DNA of 64,000 nt from Gordionus sp. m RMFG-2023 (taxonomy: Eukaryota; Nematomorpha; Gordioida; Chordodea; Parachordodidae): the NCBI RefSeq assembly GCF_954871325.1, contig NC_088775.1, positions 44,927,561-44,991,560 on the forward strand, given 5' to 3'. The position numbers and the translations under genes were made by a program. Below are positions 41,818-54,157 of the stretch, piece by piece; the stretch's first letter is position 1, and every line of letters begins with the position of its first letter. The notes beneath the pieces were generated by a model that was not told the DNA's origin, did not search any database, and was given only the letters and a program-made list of their open reading frames with translations.

Positions 41818-44800
41818 CTATTTTAATTTAAAAAAAATTATATATATTTATAATTGTTATTTCTAATTGCAAATTTTAATGCCTATAAAACTACAAAAGT
41901 GTTTTATAATGTCCAATACAAATTGTAAAGATGGGAATATTGACACAATTGATATTACCACCTATTATCTCGTATAATTCTTTTGTCAATTAGTAGATTT
42001 TGGGATATTTATTTATTTACCAGATTGGATGACTCTTATATAATTAACTGAATTTCCATGCAATTATGAAATAGAAATAATAGTGGCTTGCAATCTAAAA
42101 TCTCTATACTGGTAGAATCTACCATACTATCAAATAAAGTAGCCTTCAGTATTTGTTTAAATCTTTAAGAACCTCCACCCCTCCACCTCCCTTGAATCGA
42201 TTTTTAAGATATAATTTGAATTGGAGTTTAAAGATTGACATGGCTGCCTCAGATGGCAGTTCCACCACATTTGTGTATTTTATTATTTTATTTTACTTTT
42301 TAAATCATCATCTTGAATTAACAGTGTATAATATTTGTTATAAAAATCGTTACGGGGGCTAATTCCTTTAAATTAGGGTGGATATAAATCACGATTTAAA
42401 AAATAAATATCGTTAATGAAAAATTTGAAATATGTATAAATGAAAACTGATTTTTCTTTCTCGATATTTTTAATCATAGCGCAAAAGTTGTAGAGGTGGG
42501 CATGAGAGCTGGTAACATATTCCGTTTATTTTTAAAATTCTTCGGCAGCAAATATATTTCATTACTATTTCTAGGTTACATTTTAAAATTGTTCACAAAA
42601 TACAATGCGAGTTTAGCTTAAAACTACAGAGGATATTATGCTTAATTTTTTAAAATACATTTGAAATATGAGATAGAAGCAAATAAATAGTTAATATCAT
42701 GGATTCAGATGAGCTTTGACCTTCCCATATAAATATTATTGGCGGGTCTTATGCCAACTTATTACCTGTCTTTGGCCAGGTTACACATATCATTTACATA
42801 ATATTGGTTTTTCACTAAGTTAATACGCTTACGCTTTTAAAAAAATAAACTAAATTAATTAAAAAAGTTATTTACTTGTATACATATCTATTAAAGATCT
42901 GCAAAGCTGTCCGATCCCGCTTTGGCCTGTTAAGAATTTATACACAAGTTTCCCTGTTCGGCCCATTAAAGTCCAGCCCGTTAAATTTTTTTTGTTTAAA
43001 TTTTTCAGCCATCCCATTTTTAATATCTATATCTAACTTTCCCCCAATTTATCTTTTATCTCTCCTCTATCGCTCTCTATTTCTAAAAATTGTTTTATAA
43101 TTGTGTTTAATATCTGTATTGTTTATTCGTAATTTGATTATATCATAATTTACTTATTTAATTTTTGTGTATTTACTATGTTATTTTTAGATTTTGCATT
43201 TTAGTTAGACAGCTCTTAAAATACAAGTAATTGCACATATTGTATTTTATTATTAATTAAAATTAATCAAAATATAGAATGGAAATTCAAAAAATATATC
43301 AAAATTTTAATTCCAGGGTTGTAGTGTTATTAACCGGCTCGATTTGAGCCGGTTTTTAAAAATAACTAATTCAATATTTAGCCAGAAAAATATTGCTCTA
43401 TGCTTCGAGATTTTGCTCATAGATGTTTGAATCTTTATGTAATCTATGAGCAAAATCTTCAGGCTTGGTAATATTTTATAGACAAAATATGAAGTTCTCC
43501 TTTTTTAAAAATTGGCTCAAATCAAGCCTTTTAACAAGACTTCCCGGCTGGCTGATTCAATCTTTGCAAAAAAGATTTGCAAGACCCTCTAATTTTTTAT
43601 GTAGAAATAAATCAATAATTTTAATATTTATAAAAAAACTCAAATTTAAATTAAGATTTAAATCAAATAGTTATCTTTTTCAAGCAAGTAAAATCAACAA
43701 ACTCTGGATAAAATAGATTTTAGATTAAGTTTTTAGTGATTGAGAAGATGCTCGATATACGACATGTACTATAAAAAGTGGTATCAAAATCAAAAGTTTA
43801 AAAGTTTGGGACAATAATTAGTTTTTAGGGCTAAAAACGGGGGCGTAAACACAGGGCGTGGAACCCCCTCTCCCATTAGAAAATAATTAGGTAGAATTTG
43901 TTTTCATAATACTTTAATATTGATCTTTAGACAAAAATTTGTTTTCATTAACCCGATCTTAAATTTTTTAATTCTATTAAATCATCTCAGAAATTTTCTC
44001 TTCTATTTAAAAAGGTGCATGAACAAAAAAATCTACAAACTATATATAATAAAATCATATAAAAATTTTTTATTATAAATTATATTGAAAAAAAAATTGA
44101 AAAACTAGATATTTCCCAAAGACGCTATAATTCGGGATAGATGTTTGGCCTTTTGTAAAATCCCTCAACAGTATTGCTTGAGAGTAAAAAAAATCATCTA
44201 TTGTTTATCTAAATGGCCAATCCAGATTTAGAATCACATTTTTAAAGATGCCACAAATCTATTTGACGACATTTTCTATGCTATCGCTACTAAATTATAT
44301 AAGTATCAAAGATATAGCCAGTGACATTGAGTTGCATATTGAAATATGATAAAAAGTTTAACATTTTGTAATGATGATAGTAATTATATTTCGTTTTGAT
44401 TTTTTTATATTAGAATTTTTTTAATGCTTCTAGATTCTCTGTTCTAATTTGAATCTTGATATGAATTTTAGTGATTTTCATATTTTGCTAACGTTTTTAT
44501 AAATTGTTTACTAAACGGATTTAAGCATTAAACTCTATATTAGATAAGCATTACATATTGGGTTAGCATTAGAATTAATGCTTAAAGTTTTGGCAAACTG
44601 CGTCTTAACATGAGACAGATTTTGCTCGATTTGTGCCTATTTTTGAAACGACTAATATTCAGAAAAATATTGGCTAAGCCTTGAGATTTCGCTAATAGAT
44701 GTCCAAACCTTTGTATCATCTATGCGCAAAATCTTCAGGTTTGCATAATATTTTTCTAGATAAAATATTGGTTTGCAGTTTAAAAAAATGCTTCAAATTA

Positions 44801-47800
44801 AGCCTTTTAACAACACTAATCAGATTCATATTTAATTTTTGAAAATATAACTCGATTCAAATTATTTTACTACTATGGAAAAAATTTTATCGTTAGAGAT
44901 CATAGAATAATCACAAGATTTAAACATATTTTGAATAAAAAAATACCTCAATGTATTTAGACGCAATTAATTTTTGAATTGTAATTTAATTTAAATCCGA
45001 TTAGTTTTAGTTTGCTACGGTTTCTGTTTATTGACTGGAAAAACTGATTGATGAAATAGTAAGTGCTAATCAGGCATTACATATTGGAGCATACAGTTAT
45101 TAAGTGTTTCTATAATTTATGTTCTAAAATTTGGCCAATCTAGGGAATTTTATCTTATTTGCCAATAATGCGTTTTTCTTTAAGCTATCTACCAAACAAG
45201 TTGAAGCAAAAATTGTACTAAATACGCTTTCACAATTTTATTATTTTTTTTAGATCCTCTCTTCGAAGACCTTTGACTGGATTGTATTTTTTTTATTATT
45301 TTGGCTTACAATTTAAAAATAAATTCTCAAATTCAATTATAGACATTCTTTTTAGTAAACGATATCAGGGATGTCATATCAATGCCAACTGGTTTCCTAA
45401 AAAATAAGCATTGCTGCTAATTTTGGCTCCAAATCACGAACCAAAGAGCCAATTTCGGTTTTAGATTTGAGTCATGGTTTTAAATCATGAGCCAATCAAT
45501 TTCAATCAAATATGGCTTGGCAGATTGTATTTTCCATAAATAGTAATAAAAATAGTATAAAAAAGCATCTTCAGTATAATCTACCAATATTTTGAAATTT
45601 TTCATTCAATCACAATCATCACACTTGCTCTTTTTTTGAATTGTGTTTTTTTAAAAAAAATTTACTTTGCTAAACTTAAAAGAGATATATCTATTTTATA
45701 ACCTTACAAATTCATTTTTATATTTATTTATTTATAAGCTACCCGATTTTTTAATCAGAGCTCAGCCTGTCCATAATTTTCATTTTAGGCTTGAGCCTGG
45801 TTCAAAATATTTATTTTAAAAATATAAATTAAACTAAAATCACCATCGCTTTGCCACAATTCCAGAGAAATATTAATTATCATTTCAAATCAATAAAAGA
45901 AGCAAAAACATATTTATTTTATTTTTTAGAATTGTTTTAAACCTTAATCAGACCAGAATGGTCTAAAAAAATTAAGCCTCACCTGACCCTATTTTTATTT
46001 TTTTTAAAGCCCCAAGCCTGGTTTCGGGTTGACTTTATTTTTTTAAATTTTCTAGCTTTTTGAGTGCTTTTTTAAAAATTTTCATAGCTTTTTGAGTGTT
46101 AGTCACCTATTAATAGTCATGTATATCTCTCCATCTTTTGATTAAATTAACATTTGTCTTTAATTTTTAAGATATTTAAATCGTTAGCGATCATTTATAT
46201 GAAATACAATAAAGAATCTAATTTTGAAAATAATTTTATCTCATTTTTTGTCCCACATTAGCTAATATTTGAATCTGGTCACTTTAACTATAATATATTC
46301 TTTTAACCTATTTGAGTAATAGCGTGCCTCCGCATATGAAAAATACTCTCTATTCTATTCTATTCTATTCTATTCTATTCTATTCTATTCTATTCTATTC
46401 TATTCTATTCTACCCTTTTCATCTACCCTATTATATACTGTCTTATCCTATCCTAAAATATTATATTAAATATAAATATAGAATAAAGTATTTTACCTGA
46501 GGATCAGCTACTTGCCTTTTCTTCAAGCATCCATGTTCATCTCCATTCTTGCACTAAAAGAAAAAAATAGTTACTTATAAATTCCGGACATAAATTTGGA
46601 CAAATAAATTCCGGACAAAAGTGTCGATAAAAAGACACTGGAAAAATACACCCGAACTAAGAGAAACCATACAGATTCGTGGAAAAACACACTGAACAAA
46701 AATATCTAAATTTTAATTTAAAAAATACTTATCAGAAAGGGGATTCTTTGGAAAAAATTGTAAATATATTTCACACATAGGTTTCAAAAAGATCAATATT
46801 TGAAATCGTAAATTTACTATAATCTGATATAAATCTTAGCTTTCTATATGTTTATATTATAATGCAGTAAAGTAAACTACTTAACGTCTATTAAATCAAT
46901 ATATATTTAGCCCTACCCCAATCTATGCTGAATTTACTAAATAAAGTCTAAGTTCTATTAAACCCATTTTTAACATGCCCCGTATCGGTGTTATATTATT
47001 TGTGGTAGATGCATTAACACCGGATAGCTGAGATGCAATAACCTAGAATTTTATTTTAAAAATCTAACGACTATATTTTATTAAACCTTTTAACCTTACT
47101 CCCATGGTCTTTGCTGATTTGTTGCCATTCTCTCTAACACTCTGCTAATGTGATGCTTTATAAAAAAAGAATTCTTTAAAAATAGGATCATATTGGGAAT
47201 AAAACATAATACCACGAAATAAATTAAAAATTTAATGACCAAAATTTACTAAACCCATTTTTAAATATATAACTGCTCGTGCTGATTAGCTTCAGAAAAA
47301 AATAGTTCCCAGCGGAAATGAACCACCGATCTTACACTTCACTTTATATCTTTCAGCCCATTGACCTATCTGATATTATTTAAAAAAACAATTAAAACGA
47401 GTTTTCTTTTGTAGACTCCAAATAAAATAATATTACTCCATTTATTCACGGTTTTTTAAGAAATTTTTTTAAATAAAATATTCAGAGGCTACGGATTTAT
47501 TAGCCAAATATTTATTTAACGAAGATTGTCACCTATCTTCTTTTTCTAATTATTTGAAAAAATTCTCAAATTTTATGTAATTTTTATCCAGTATCTTTTT
47601 TTGAAGGTATGTCCAGTGTCTTTTTATCGTCTTTATGTCAAGAACACTTTTGACCAATTTTCACTTAGAGTTCGTAAAACCAGGCCCTTTTCGGCCATTA
47701 AAAATTTTAGCACAATATGCCCAGCCTGCCCCCTTAAATTTAACCCAACCCGGACAGTTATAATTTAAATAAATCCGGTCCGTTAAAATTTATGAAAAGT

Positions 47801-50800
47801 CAAGCCAGCCCATTAGAATTTTAAGAAAAGTCAGCCCAGGTCCCTTCCTTTGTTAGAATTTACCGGCCTTTTAACATTATATCTATTTTTTTCTCTCCCA
47901 CTTCTCTATTTCTATAACAACTTTTTATATCAATTGTATTTGATATCTGCTTTGTGTATTTGTATATGGATCATATCAAAAATAATTTTTTTTGTTTTAT
48001 TATATTTAAAGATTTAATATTCAAGTTAGAGGGTTTTATTCAAAGAAATACGCATATTGTAACTTATTTTTATATAGCATTAAATAAAAATATTAGCTTG
48101 AGATTCAAAAAATTATATTAAAATTTGGATTCCTCGCCACTGCCCTATTAAAATTTTATGAAAATCAGAGATTTGCGAGGACCTGGCTAAATTTTACAAG
48201 AATTGTTCAGCCCATTGCTAAAAATTGTTTATGTATAAAATACCCCCACCCCCCCCACCTGTCCAGCGTGTTAAACATTTTGCCAGGCCCAATGATTCTT
48301 TAAAAAATTAGTCCAGCCCAGCCCGTGGACCGAGCTTTCGGAAGGGCTGGTTGCAGGTCTGATATCTTTGAAATATTTGTTTATTTCTTTGATTCATGCT
48401 CACTCTTTCCAATTCAAATATAATTTCGATTTAATTATAAATTAATGTTAAAAAAAAATTTGTGACTACTATATTTTGATCAGGGATGTGAACCCGAACC
48501 CTTTTTAAAAGTAAAGGGTCCAAGAGTTTTAAGTAAAAAATTTTTTTAAAAAAAAATTAAAAATATTTAAAAAAAAAAATTGTTAATTTTATTAACTTTT
48601 TTGCTTGGAATTATTTATTTTATCTTCGCGTTTTTCTTTCAATTTACTTCCTGGACTTCCATTTTATTTAGAGATTTATATCATAAATTATTTTCTGGTG
48701 TAGGTAATAATATTTTATTATGTAAATTTATTAATAGATTTCCCCACAAATATATATTATATTAGATGTGCAGCCCATACTCTATAATTGTCTATTAATG
48801 ATTGCCCAAAATTGATAAAGCAAAGGATGTTGCTAAATATTTAAAAACTTCCACAATTGTAAGAATATTAAAATCAATGAAAAGGTCAATGGCATTATTA
48901 GATTGCACAACACGGTCCTCAATTTGTATAAAGCTAGAACGATTAAGTTTGAAATATTTCTGTAAAAATTTTATCGCCGGGGTGGCCCAGTAATGTATGA
49001 TGTATGCTTGGAAACCGAAGGTCCCAGGTTCAATCCTGGTAAGGAAGTAAAAATTTTCAGGTTTTTCTTTGATGACGGATGGGTATAGACATATTTGTTA
49101 AATTTCTGAGCTGAGGAATGCCACCCCGGTCATCGACAGGCTTGGACAGTCGGGTGCTAGGATACTTTGTCCAATAAACCAAATAAGACGACCAGCTGAA
49201 CTCATGGGTCAGATGATAACGATTTCTTGGCCAGCGTTAGGATGATGGTGACCTCGGGGGCCGTTCAAGCTCAATGTCTACCAAGTTACAATAGACTTAA
49301 TAACGATACTCCGGTGGGAGATCAAGATTGGGATATCTGTCGATTTGATACTTCTTCTATGTGAGGAATACTCCAGTGGGATATCTGTCGATATTGATTT
49401 GATACACCGGTGGGAGATCAAGATACTTTGGCCTTGATAGCGATACTCCGGTGGGAGATACAAATGGAATCGATCAGAAATAAAAATATAAATTAGATAA
49501 AAATAGATAGCAAGAGTAATAAAGTGGAGATAGATAGTGAAGGAGCTTACCACCAGAAAAGGTGAAAGCTAAAAAGAAAATTTTTTTGTAAAGATTTTAT
49601 TATAGGAGCATGTGAAGTCATATTATCGGAAGATGATTGGTGCCAAAAAAAGGACCTTACTGTAATAGTTCCTTTAAAAATAACAACATTAAGATTACAA
49701 TCAGAACAATTATGTTTAGCTAATTTTTATGGCATATGGATTAGATGCCAATTAGATTTAGAAAGATTTAATAGTCCTTTTTTATATGAAATATTAGATA
49801 GCATGTGAAAGCAAATATATTTGGAAAATAGTGTTGTATAGCTTCTATATATTTAAACCCTCGATATCAAGTTCTATTGAGTATTGAGCAAAAACAAATG
49901 GCTAAAGAACATCTTAAGGAGTTATGGCATACGCAAAGCTCCATTATTTACAATATATTGTAGAAGTTAAGATAATAAATAAGGATATAAATATTTTAAT
50001 ATTCTGGGAAGAAAATTCTTCAATATACCCAGAATTATATATCTTGTCTATAATCGTCATGGCTGTTCCGGCGACAAAAGTAAAATAATTTATATATTAT
50101 AAAGGTAGAAAGTATATTTTCATCTTTGAAATATATATTGTCTAATTTACGTGGAAGTCTCAAGGATATTAATTTATAAGATATTATGATTGTGCGATTG
50201 AATAAAACTTTTAAAATATAAATTATTTCATTTTTAAATCTTTTATTTCTAAATTATGAATGTGTATATATTGAAGTATAATAATAAATGAATGAAAAGT
50301 CTTATTTTGAGTCATTTTATATATTCCCTGAACCCGGACCCTTTTTAAATTTTATTACTGTACCCGAACCCGAACTATTTTCTTTCTGATTCTGATTATT
50401 TTATTTAAATAAACGAATGAATGAAAATAATAAATAATCAAAGAATGCTAAAGAATACTACCAGAGCATCATCGATTACTTCCCTTTTCTTCAAACATCC
50501 TTGTTCATTTCCATTCTTACACTAAAAAGATAAATATATTTGTCAGTTTTGAATGGGTAAAATGTAAACAAACTTTTATAAAAGTAAACAACAAATTTAT
50601 GCATTTTTTAAAAAAAATTACAAAAAATGAATACAAATAAGGAATTGAAAAACGTGAAAATGTAAATAGGAATCAAGAGAATGGTAAGAATTAATGAGAG
50701 TAGAAAGAATAATTGAAAGAATGGAAAGAGAATGAAGAAATATAAACAATTGGAATAGAAAACTATCTTATAAATGTTTTTTTTGCCTTCATAAATAAAT

Positions 50801-51111
50801 TAAATATTATTGGATGTAAAAAAAATAAATAAAAATTTAGAAATATAGATCTAAAATAGAAGGTAATTAATTAACTTACTCGCCAAAGTACAAAAATAAA
50901 ATAATAAGAAGTTGCCAATCTTATTGTAAGACCGAGAAAATATTTGAGATTGGAAAATTGTAAACCTATATAATAAAGGAAAATCGGTAATGAAATTAAA
51001 TAGAATGAAAGAAAATGAATAAAGTACTTCGGGCCTGGAATATGAAATGTTGACTAGGATGGTTCCAATCAATATTAAAATCATCATTTTCCCAACATTA
51101 TTTCTTGCCAT
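41653..51111 (-). CDS. Gene B: small secreted, possibly GPI-anchored protein with duplicated Cys exon
   Basis: Four minus-strand exons, all phase 0: 51111-51028, 50521-50462, 46553-46497 and 41817-41653 (121 codons if all are used). Exon 1 is a signal peptide (MARNNVGKMMILILIGTILV) ending near YSRPE. Exons 2 and 3 encode variants of one unit, CKNGNEQGCLKKREV and CKNGDEHGCLKKRQV, each with a C-x7-C pair and a KKR basic site. Exon 4 starts with an N-glycosylation sequon (NAT), has a Pro/Ser/Gly stretch, and ends SIKLSFGAIPLYMGAAMLLK plus FVT, which looks like a GPI-attachment signal. Splice sites are GT-AG. Exons 2 and 3 could be consecutive or mutually exclusive. I recognise no known family. 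Further exons in the large introns cannot be excluded. Confidence 0.55.
41820..43318. other. Gene B intron, AT-rich
   Basis: No further exon identified. Degenerate copies of a C/G-rich CAGCCCGTTAAATTT repeat lie at 42897-43010. Confidence 0.35.
43322..43543. mobile_element. Palindromic MITE family P, copy 1
   Basis: It starts TAGTGTTATTAACCGGCTCG and ends AAGCCTTTTAACAAGACT. The interior includes GAGATTTTGCTCATAGATG and GAGCAAAATCTTCAGGCTTG, as in the other copies. Confidence 0.7.
43800..44600. other. AT-rich intron sequence
   Basis: No gene seen. Confidence 0.35.
44612..44817. mobile_element. Palindromic MITE family P, copy 2
   Basis: Degenerate left end (TTTTGCTCGATTTGTGCC). The middle has TGCGCAAAATCTTCAGG and it ends CTTTTAACAACACTAA. 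Confidence 0.65.
44830..46340. other. AT-rich intron sequence
   Basis: No gene seen. Confidence 0.35.
46349..46412. repeat. Pentanucleotide microsatellite (CTATT)n
   Basis: About 12 uninterrupted units, 80 bases from gene B exon 3. The open frame across it is an artefact of the repeat. Confidence 0.95.
46497..46553 (-). CDS. Gene B exon 3, cysteine-pair unit b
   Basis: 19 codons. Acceptor CTTTTAG, donor GTAAAA. CKNGDEHGCLKKRQVADPQ. About 75% identical in DNA to exon 2 over the first 40 bases, while the flanking introns are much less similar. Confidence 0.6.
46570..47300. other. AT-rich intron sequence
   Basis: An exon-like patch at 46993-47061 on the minus strand is discussed among the rejected items. 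Nothing else seen. Confidence 0.35.
47304..47378 (-). other. tRNA-like sequence with pol III terminator (SINE head or tRNA pseudogene)
   Basis: On the minus strand an A box (TAGGTCAATGGGC) is followed by a B box (GGTGGTTCATTTCCG) about 40 bases later and then TTTTTTT. The stems do not pair well enough for a functional tRNA call. Confidence 0.45.
47660..48360. repeat. Degenerate GC-rich CAGCCC/GGCCCGG repeat cluster
   Basis: Repeated variants of CCAGCCC, GCCCATTAAAATTT and CCCGGCCC. Related patches occur at 42897-43010, 54903-54980 and 55457-55546 (CGGCCCAGCCCGGG, CAGGCCCGGCCTGGG). It is probably one or more eroded MITE families. Confidence 0.5.
48975..49586 (+). mobile_element. tRNA-headed retroposon related to the LINE 5' end
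   Basis: 612 bp. Flanked by a 14-bp duplication TGTAAA(A/G)ATTTTAT (48961-48974 and 49587-49600), typical of target-primed reverse transcription. The head is tRNA-like (GCCGGGGTGGCCCAGTAATG and GGTTCAATCCTGG). The next 180 bp matches the 5' untranslated part of the LINE at 1-943. Then come tandem repeats and a tail ending AAAAAGAAAATTTTTTT. It is either a SINE or an internally deleted LINE. It encodes no protein. Confidence 0.8.
49300..49462 (+). repeat. Tandem repeat of ACTCCGGTGGGAGAT units
   Basis: Four to five imperfect units (ATACTCCGGTGGGAGATCAA, then GATATCTGTCGAT) inside the retroposon. Confidence 0.75.
50462..50521 (-). CDS. Gene B exon 2, cysteine-pair unit a
   Basis: 20 codons. 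The acceptor is a T-rich tract ending TTTTTTAG, and the donor is GTAGTA. CKNGNEQGCLKKREVIDDAL. Confidence 0.6.
51028..51111 (-). CDS. Gene B exon 1, signal peptide
   Basis: 28 codons. Hydrophobic core MMILILIGTILVNI after a basic start; likely cleavage near ISYS/RPE. The donor is GTACTT, which is weak. The open frame continuing to 50851 is intron read-through. Confidence 0.6.
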
Positions 51112-51429
51112 TATTATATATGTTATCTAATTTCTAAATCAAATTTATTTAAAAAAAAGGAATTCTATATAAAAATCGCATTTAGAACGAAGATGTTCTA
51201 ATTTTATAAATAAATAGATCCAACCTAATTTGAGCATTTAAGAAACACAACTTGCTCTAAACTGACCAGAAATTAGAGCCACTTTAGAATTTATCCAAAT
51301 TTACTTTTAGCATTAAGAGACTTCTTTAATTTGATTCTATTTGTTTCAAATATAATTATTCTTTAAAAACTTAAAATGAGACGTTTACATTAAATTGATC
51401 GAAAGATAGTAGCTCAAAAGAAATTAAAT

Positions 51430-52500
51430 ATAATTGTACAGGGTTTCCCATTCATAAAAAGGAAAAGGTCCAAAGAAAAAGTGTCAATCAAAAAAGGAAA
51501 AGTCCCAAATATATAGGAAAAAGTCCGATCAAAAAAGGAAGTGTCAAACAAAAAAGAAAAAGGTTCAATCAAAAAAGGAAAATTGCCAAAAGGAAAGGTG
51601 TCAATCAAAAAAGGAAAATCGTAATTTCTTAAAATTTTTATTTATTTTAGTTATTCCTTCTTAATTTATTTCTAACTTTTTACAATTTTCTTTACTTTAT
51701 TTTTCTTACTATATCTTCTCTCAATTTATTTTTCTTCTCATTTTTGATAACTGGTCCATTTTTTTAACAATTCTTTACGTTTTTATTTCATCATATATAT
51801 AATATTCTTTTTATGATTTTTTCATTGTAACCTTTTACATACATTTCTAACCTTTTCAATCTCTTAAGTCATTTTTAATCTTTATTTTTTTGAGCATTTC
51901 TCAATTATTTTTCTTCTCATTTTTGATACAGGATTTCCCATTCAAAAAAGGAAAAGGTCCGATCAAAAAAGGAAAATTCCCAAAAAGAAAGGAAAAAGTC
52001 CTATCAAAAAGGAAAAGTAGTGTTGTTAAACGACTCGTTTTGAGCCGATTTTTAAAACGGCTAACTCAATAATTCACCTAGAAAAATATTATACAAGCCT
52101 GAAGATTTTGCTCCTAGAAGGAACAAAGGCACATACATATATTTTCGAAATCTCAAGGCTTAGGCTATATTTTTCTGGCTAAAATATTGAGTTAGCCGTT
52201 TTTAGAAATCGGCTCAAAACGAGCCGTTTAACAACACTAAAAGTGTCAAACAAAAATTCCCATTCAAATAAGGAAAATCGTATTTTTTTTATTTATTTTA
52301 GTTATTCCTTATTTTATTTCTAAATTTTTGCGATTTCTTTACGTTTTTTTTCATCATACATACAATATTCTTTTTATGATTTTTTCATTGTAATCTTTTA
52401 CATACATTTTTAACCTTTTCAATTTCTTTAAGTCATTTTTAATCTTTTTTTTTTGAGCATTTTCAATTTTTTTCTTCTCATTTTTGATAATTATATTTTA
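51430..52500. repeat. Large tandem duplication with AAAAAAGGAAAAGGTCC repeats
   Basis: Two units (about 51440-51930 and 51935-52495). Each starts with several TCAAAAAAGGAAAA(G/T)GTCC copies, followed by TTTATTTTAGTTATTCCTT, TTTTTATGATTTTTTCATTG and CTTCTCATTTTTGATA. The second unit is interrupted by a MITE (52019-52238). Confidence 0.8.
52019..52238. mobile_element. Palindromic MITE family P, copy 3 (best preserved)
   Basis: 220 bp. Ends AGTGTTGTTAAACGACTCG and, reversed, AGTGTTGTTAAACGGCTCG. The whole element folds as one hairpin. AAAGT or AAAAGT flanks both sides as a possible short duplication. Confidence 0.85.
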
Positions 52501-52509
52501 TGTATTTGG

Positions 52510-53250
52510 TAGATAATATAATATCAATTGCTAAATTGATCGTTTGGTTATAATGTACCTTTTAAAATTAAATAAGTTTGAACTGTAATACTAAACGATA
52601 CGTAAAAATAAGTATATTGCAAAACATGTATGCCCATTGCATATGAATACTAAAAACTCCATATATCAAGTCAACTATTTGGAATGATCTGTTTTTAAGA
52701 AACTATAAAGATCTTCTTGACCTTATATTAGGTATAATTGCTAAAAAAAACTAAAGATAAATTAAGACTTTATACATCTTTTTAAATAGAAATATTGAAC
52801 TTATACATTAAATAATAAATCAAAAATATTTAAAATATAAAGTAAGATTAACGTATTATTTCGATTTACGCATGTTTAAGCTATAATTACATTATTTTTT
52901 AATACCTAATAACAGATTTTTACATTAATGATGATATAATCAGTTTTACACTGACGATTTTCTACTCAGTATATAATTTGCGGGTGTCAAATTTTGGTAC
53001 AAGAACTTAGAACAAACGATGCAATAGAACGGTTATAGAATTACTTCATAATATAAAAACTTTATTTATACTTTGGCAACTTAACCCAAAGCACATATAC
53101 TACTGATAAATTACTTTCAGCCTTAAAAACATATTTATTAAATGTAATTGCTCTTCATCGTAATATAATTGCTTGATTTTAGTATATTTTTGATTGTTAT
53201 GGAGTGATATTACTAATATATTATCAGTCTATGATGGCACAGGAGGAATC
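52510..53250. other. AT-rich intergenic sequence between genes A and B
   Basis: No gene seen. Confidence 0.35.
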
Positions 53251-53253
53251 TGG

Positions 53254-53430
53254 GAATTGTTAAAGGGCTCGATTTGAGAAAATTTTTATAATCGGCTAAT
53301 TCCTAAGCCTCGAGATTTGGCTAATAGATGTCTAAACATTTATGGTATCTGAGAGAAATCTTTATGCTTGCGTAATATATTTCAGGATAAAATACTTAAA
53401 AATCAGCTTGAATTGAGCCGCTTAAAATTA
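53254..53430. mobile_element. Palindromic MITE family P, copy 4 (partial)
   Basis: It starts ATTGTTAAAGGGCTCGATTT and ends AATTGAGCCGCTTAA. The left interior is shortened. Confidence 0.6.
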
Positions 53431-53439
53431 AATCTGGGG

Positions 53440-54150
53440 GTGGTGTCCCCATCCATATTAACAAGGTTCATTAAAGATCAAACATGTTAATATTTTTTAA
53501 ATATTAGGCCCAATCTAACCCGTATTTCTTTATAAATATTAATCCCATCCCCTAAAGCCCGATTGGGCTAGGAACCCTAACCCTATGGGGTCTTCAGATC
53601 TCAACCTAGATATTTTATATTATCTAAAAAAGTTGTAAAAGATGACCCAATGGCAGCGTATTTTAATAACTAAATTAAAATATATTAACTTTAATCGAAT
53701 AAAAATAAGTGAAGATATTATAACATATATAACTATCTTGAGGGACATTATTGATCTTTGTATTATAATCAAACAATATAATGAAATAGTATTATTCGAT
53801 TAATAAAAAATGATTATTGTACCTTCAATCTCATTTTTAATCCATTCTTTTCTTTTCTTTTCTATTATATTAATTTGTTTGGGATTATTGTTTTTATTTA
53901 TATGTTCAAGTGAATGAAAATATAATTATATAACTAAATAAATTATTAATCATAAAAACCGATCATTTCTAACAAATATTATTAAACTAAACCATACCTG
54001 CCAAAAATTTCAATTTGTAAAATCTTTTTTTGTTCATGATATTTGAAAAAAGGTACTGTTCTAAATCAAAAAATTTGCATACCATATATTATAATAATTA
54101 CATAAAAAAATTTTAAACATTAGAATTTATATTTTAAAAAATATTAAATT
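53440..54150. other. AT-rich sequence downstream of gene A
   Basis: No gene seen. Probably holds the 3' end of the gene A transcript. Confidence 0.35.
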
Positions 54151-54157
54151 TTTTTCA

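Larger units (their letters stand above)
48765..50215 (+). pseudogene. hAT transposase (BED type), C-terminal two thirds, interrupted
   Basis: The plus strand begins CAAHTL, then KIDKAKDVAKYLKTSTIV and LLDCTTRSSICIKLERLSL. A 612 bp element then interrupts it (48975-49586). It resumes as ACEVILSEDDWCQKKDLTVI, then LRLQSEQLCLANFYGIWIRC, then AKEHLKELW. The hATC region contains IYPELYILSIIVMAVPATKV and ILSNLRGSLKDINL. Stops and shifts are frequent. It sits between gene B exons 2 and 3, antisense to gene B. CAGGGATGTGAACCCGAACC at 48481 may be its terminal repeat. Confidence 0.7.

Noticed and set aside
41699-41830. Plus-strand reading MAPNESFIEYPAPFAVVRDF opposite gene B exon 4
   Set aside because: Also open and protein-like, but it lacks a good donor and a partner exon. 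The minus-strand reading joins in phase and ends with a plausible anchor signal.
46312-46500. 62-codon frame with repeated ILFYS
   Set aside because: Produced by the CTATT microsatellite.
46993-47061. Exon-like minus-strand patch (VIASQLSGVNASTTNNITPI) after a TTCTAG acceptor
   Set aside because: The only nearby donor gives a 68-nt exon, which would break the phase-0 pattern of gene B, and no other exon joins to it. It may be chance or part of another transcript.
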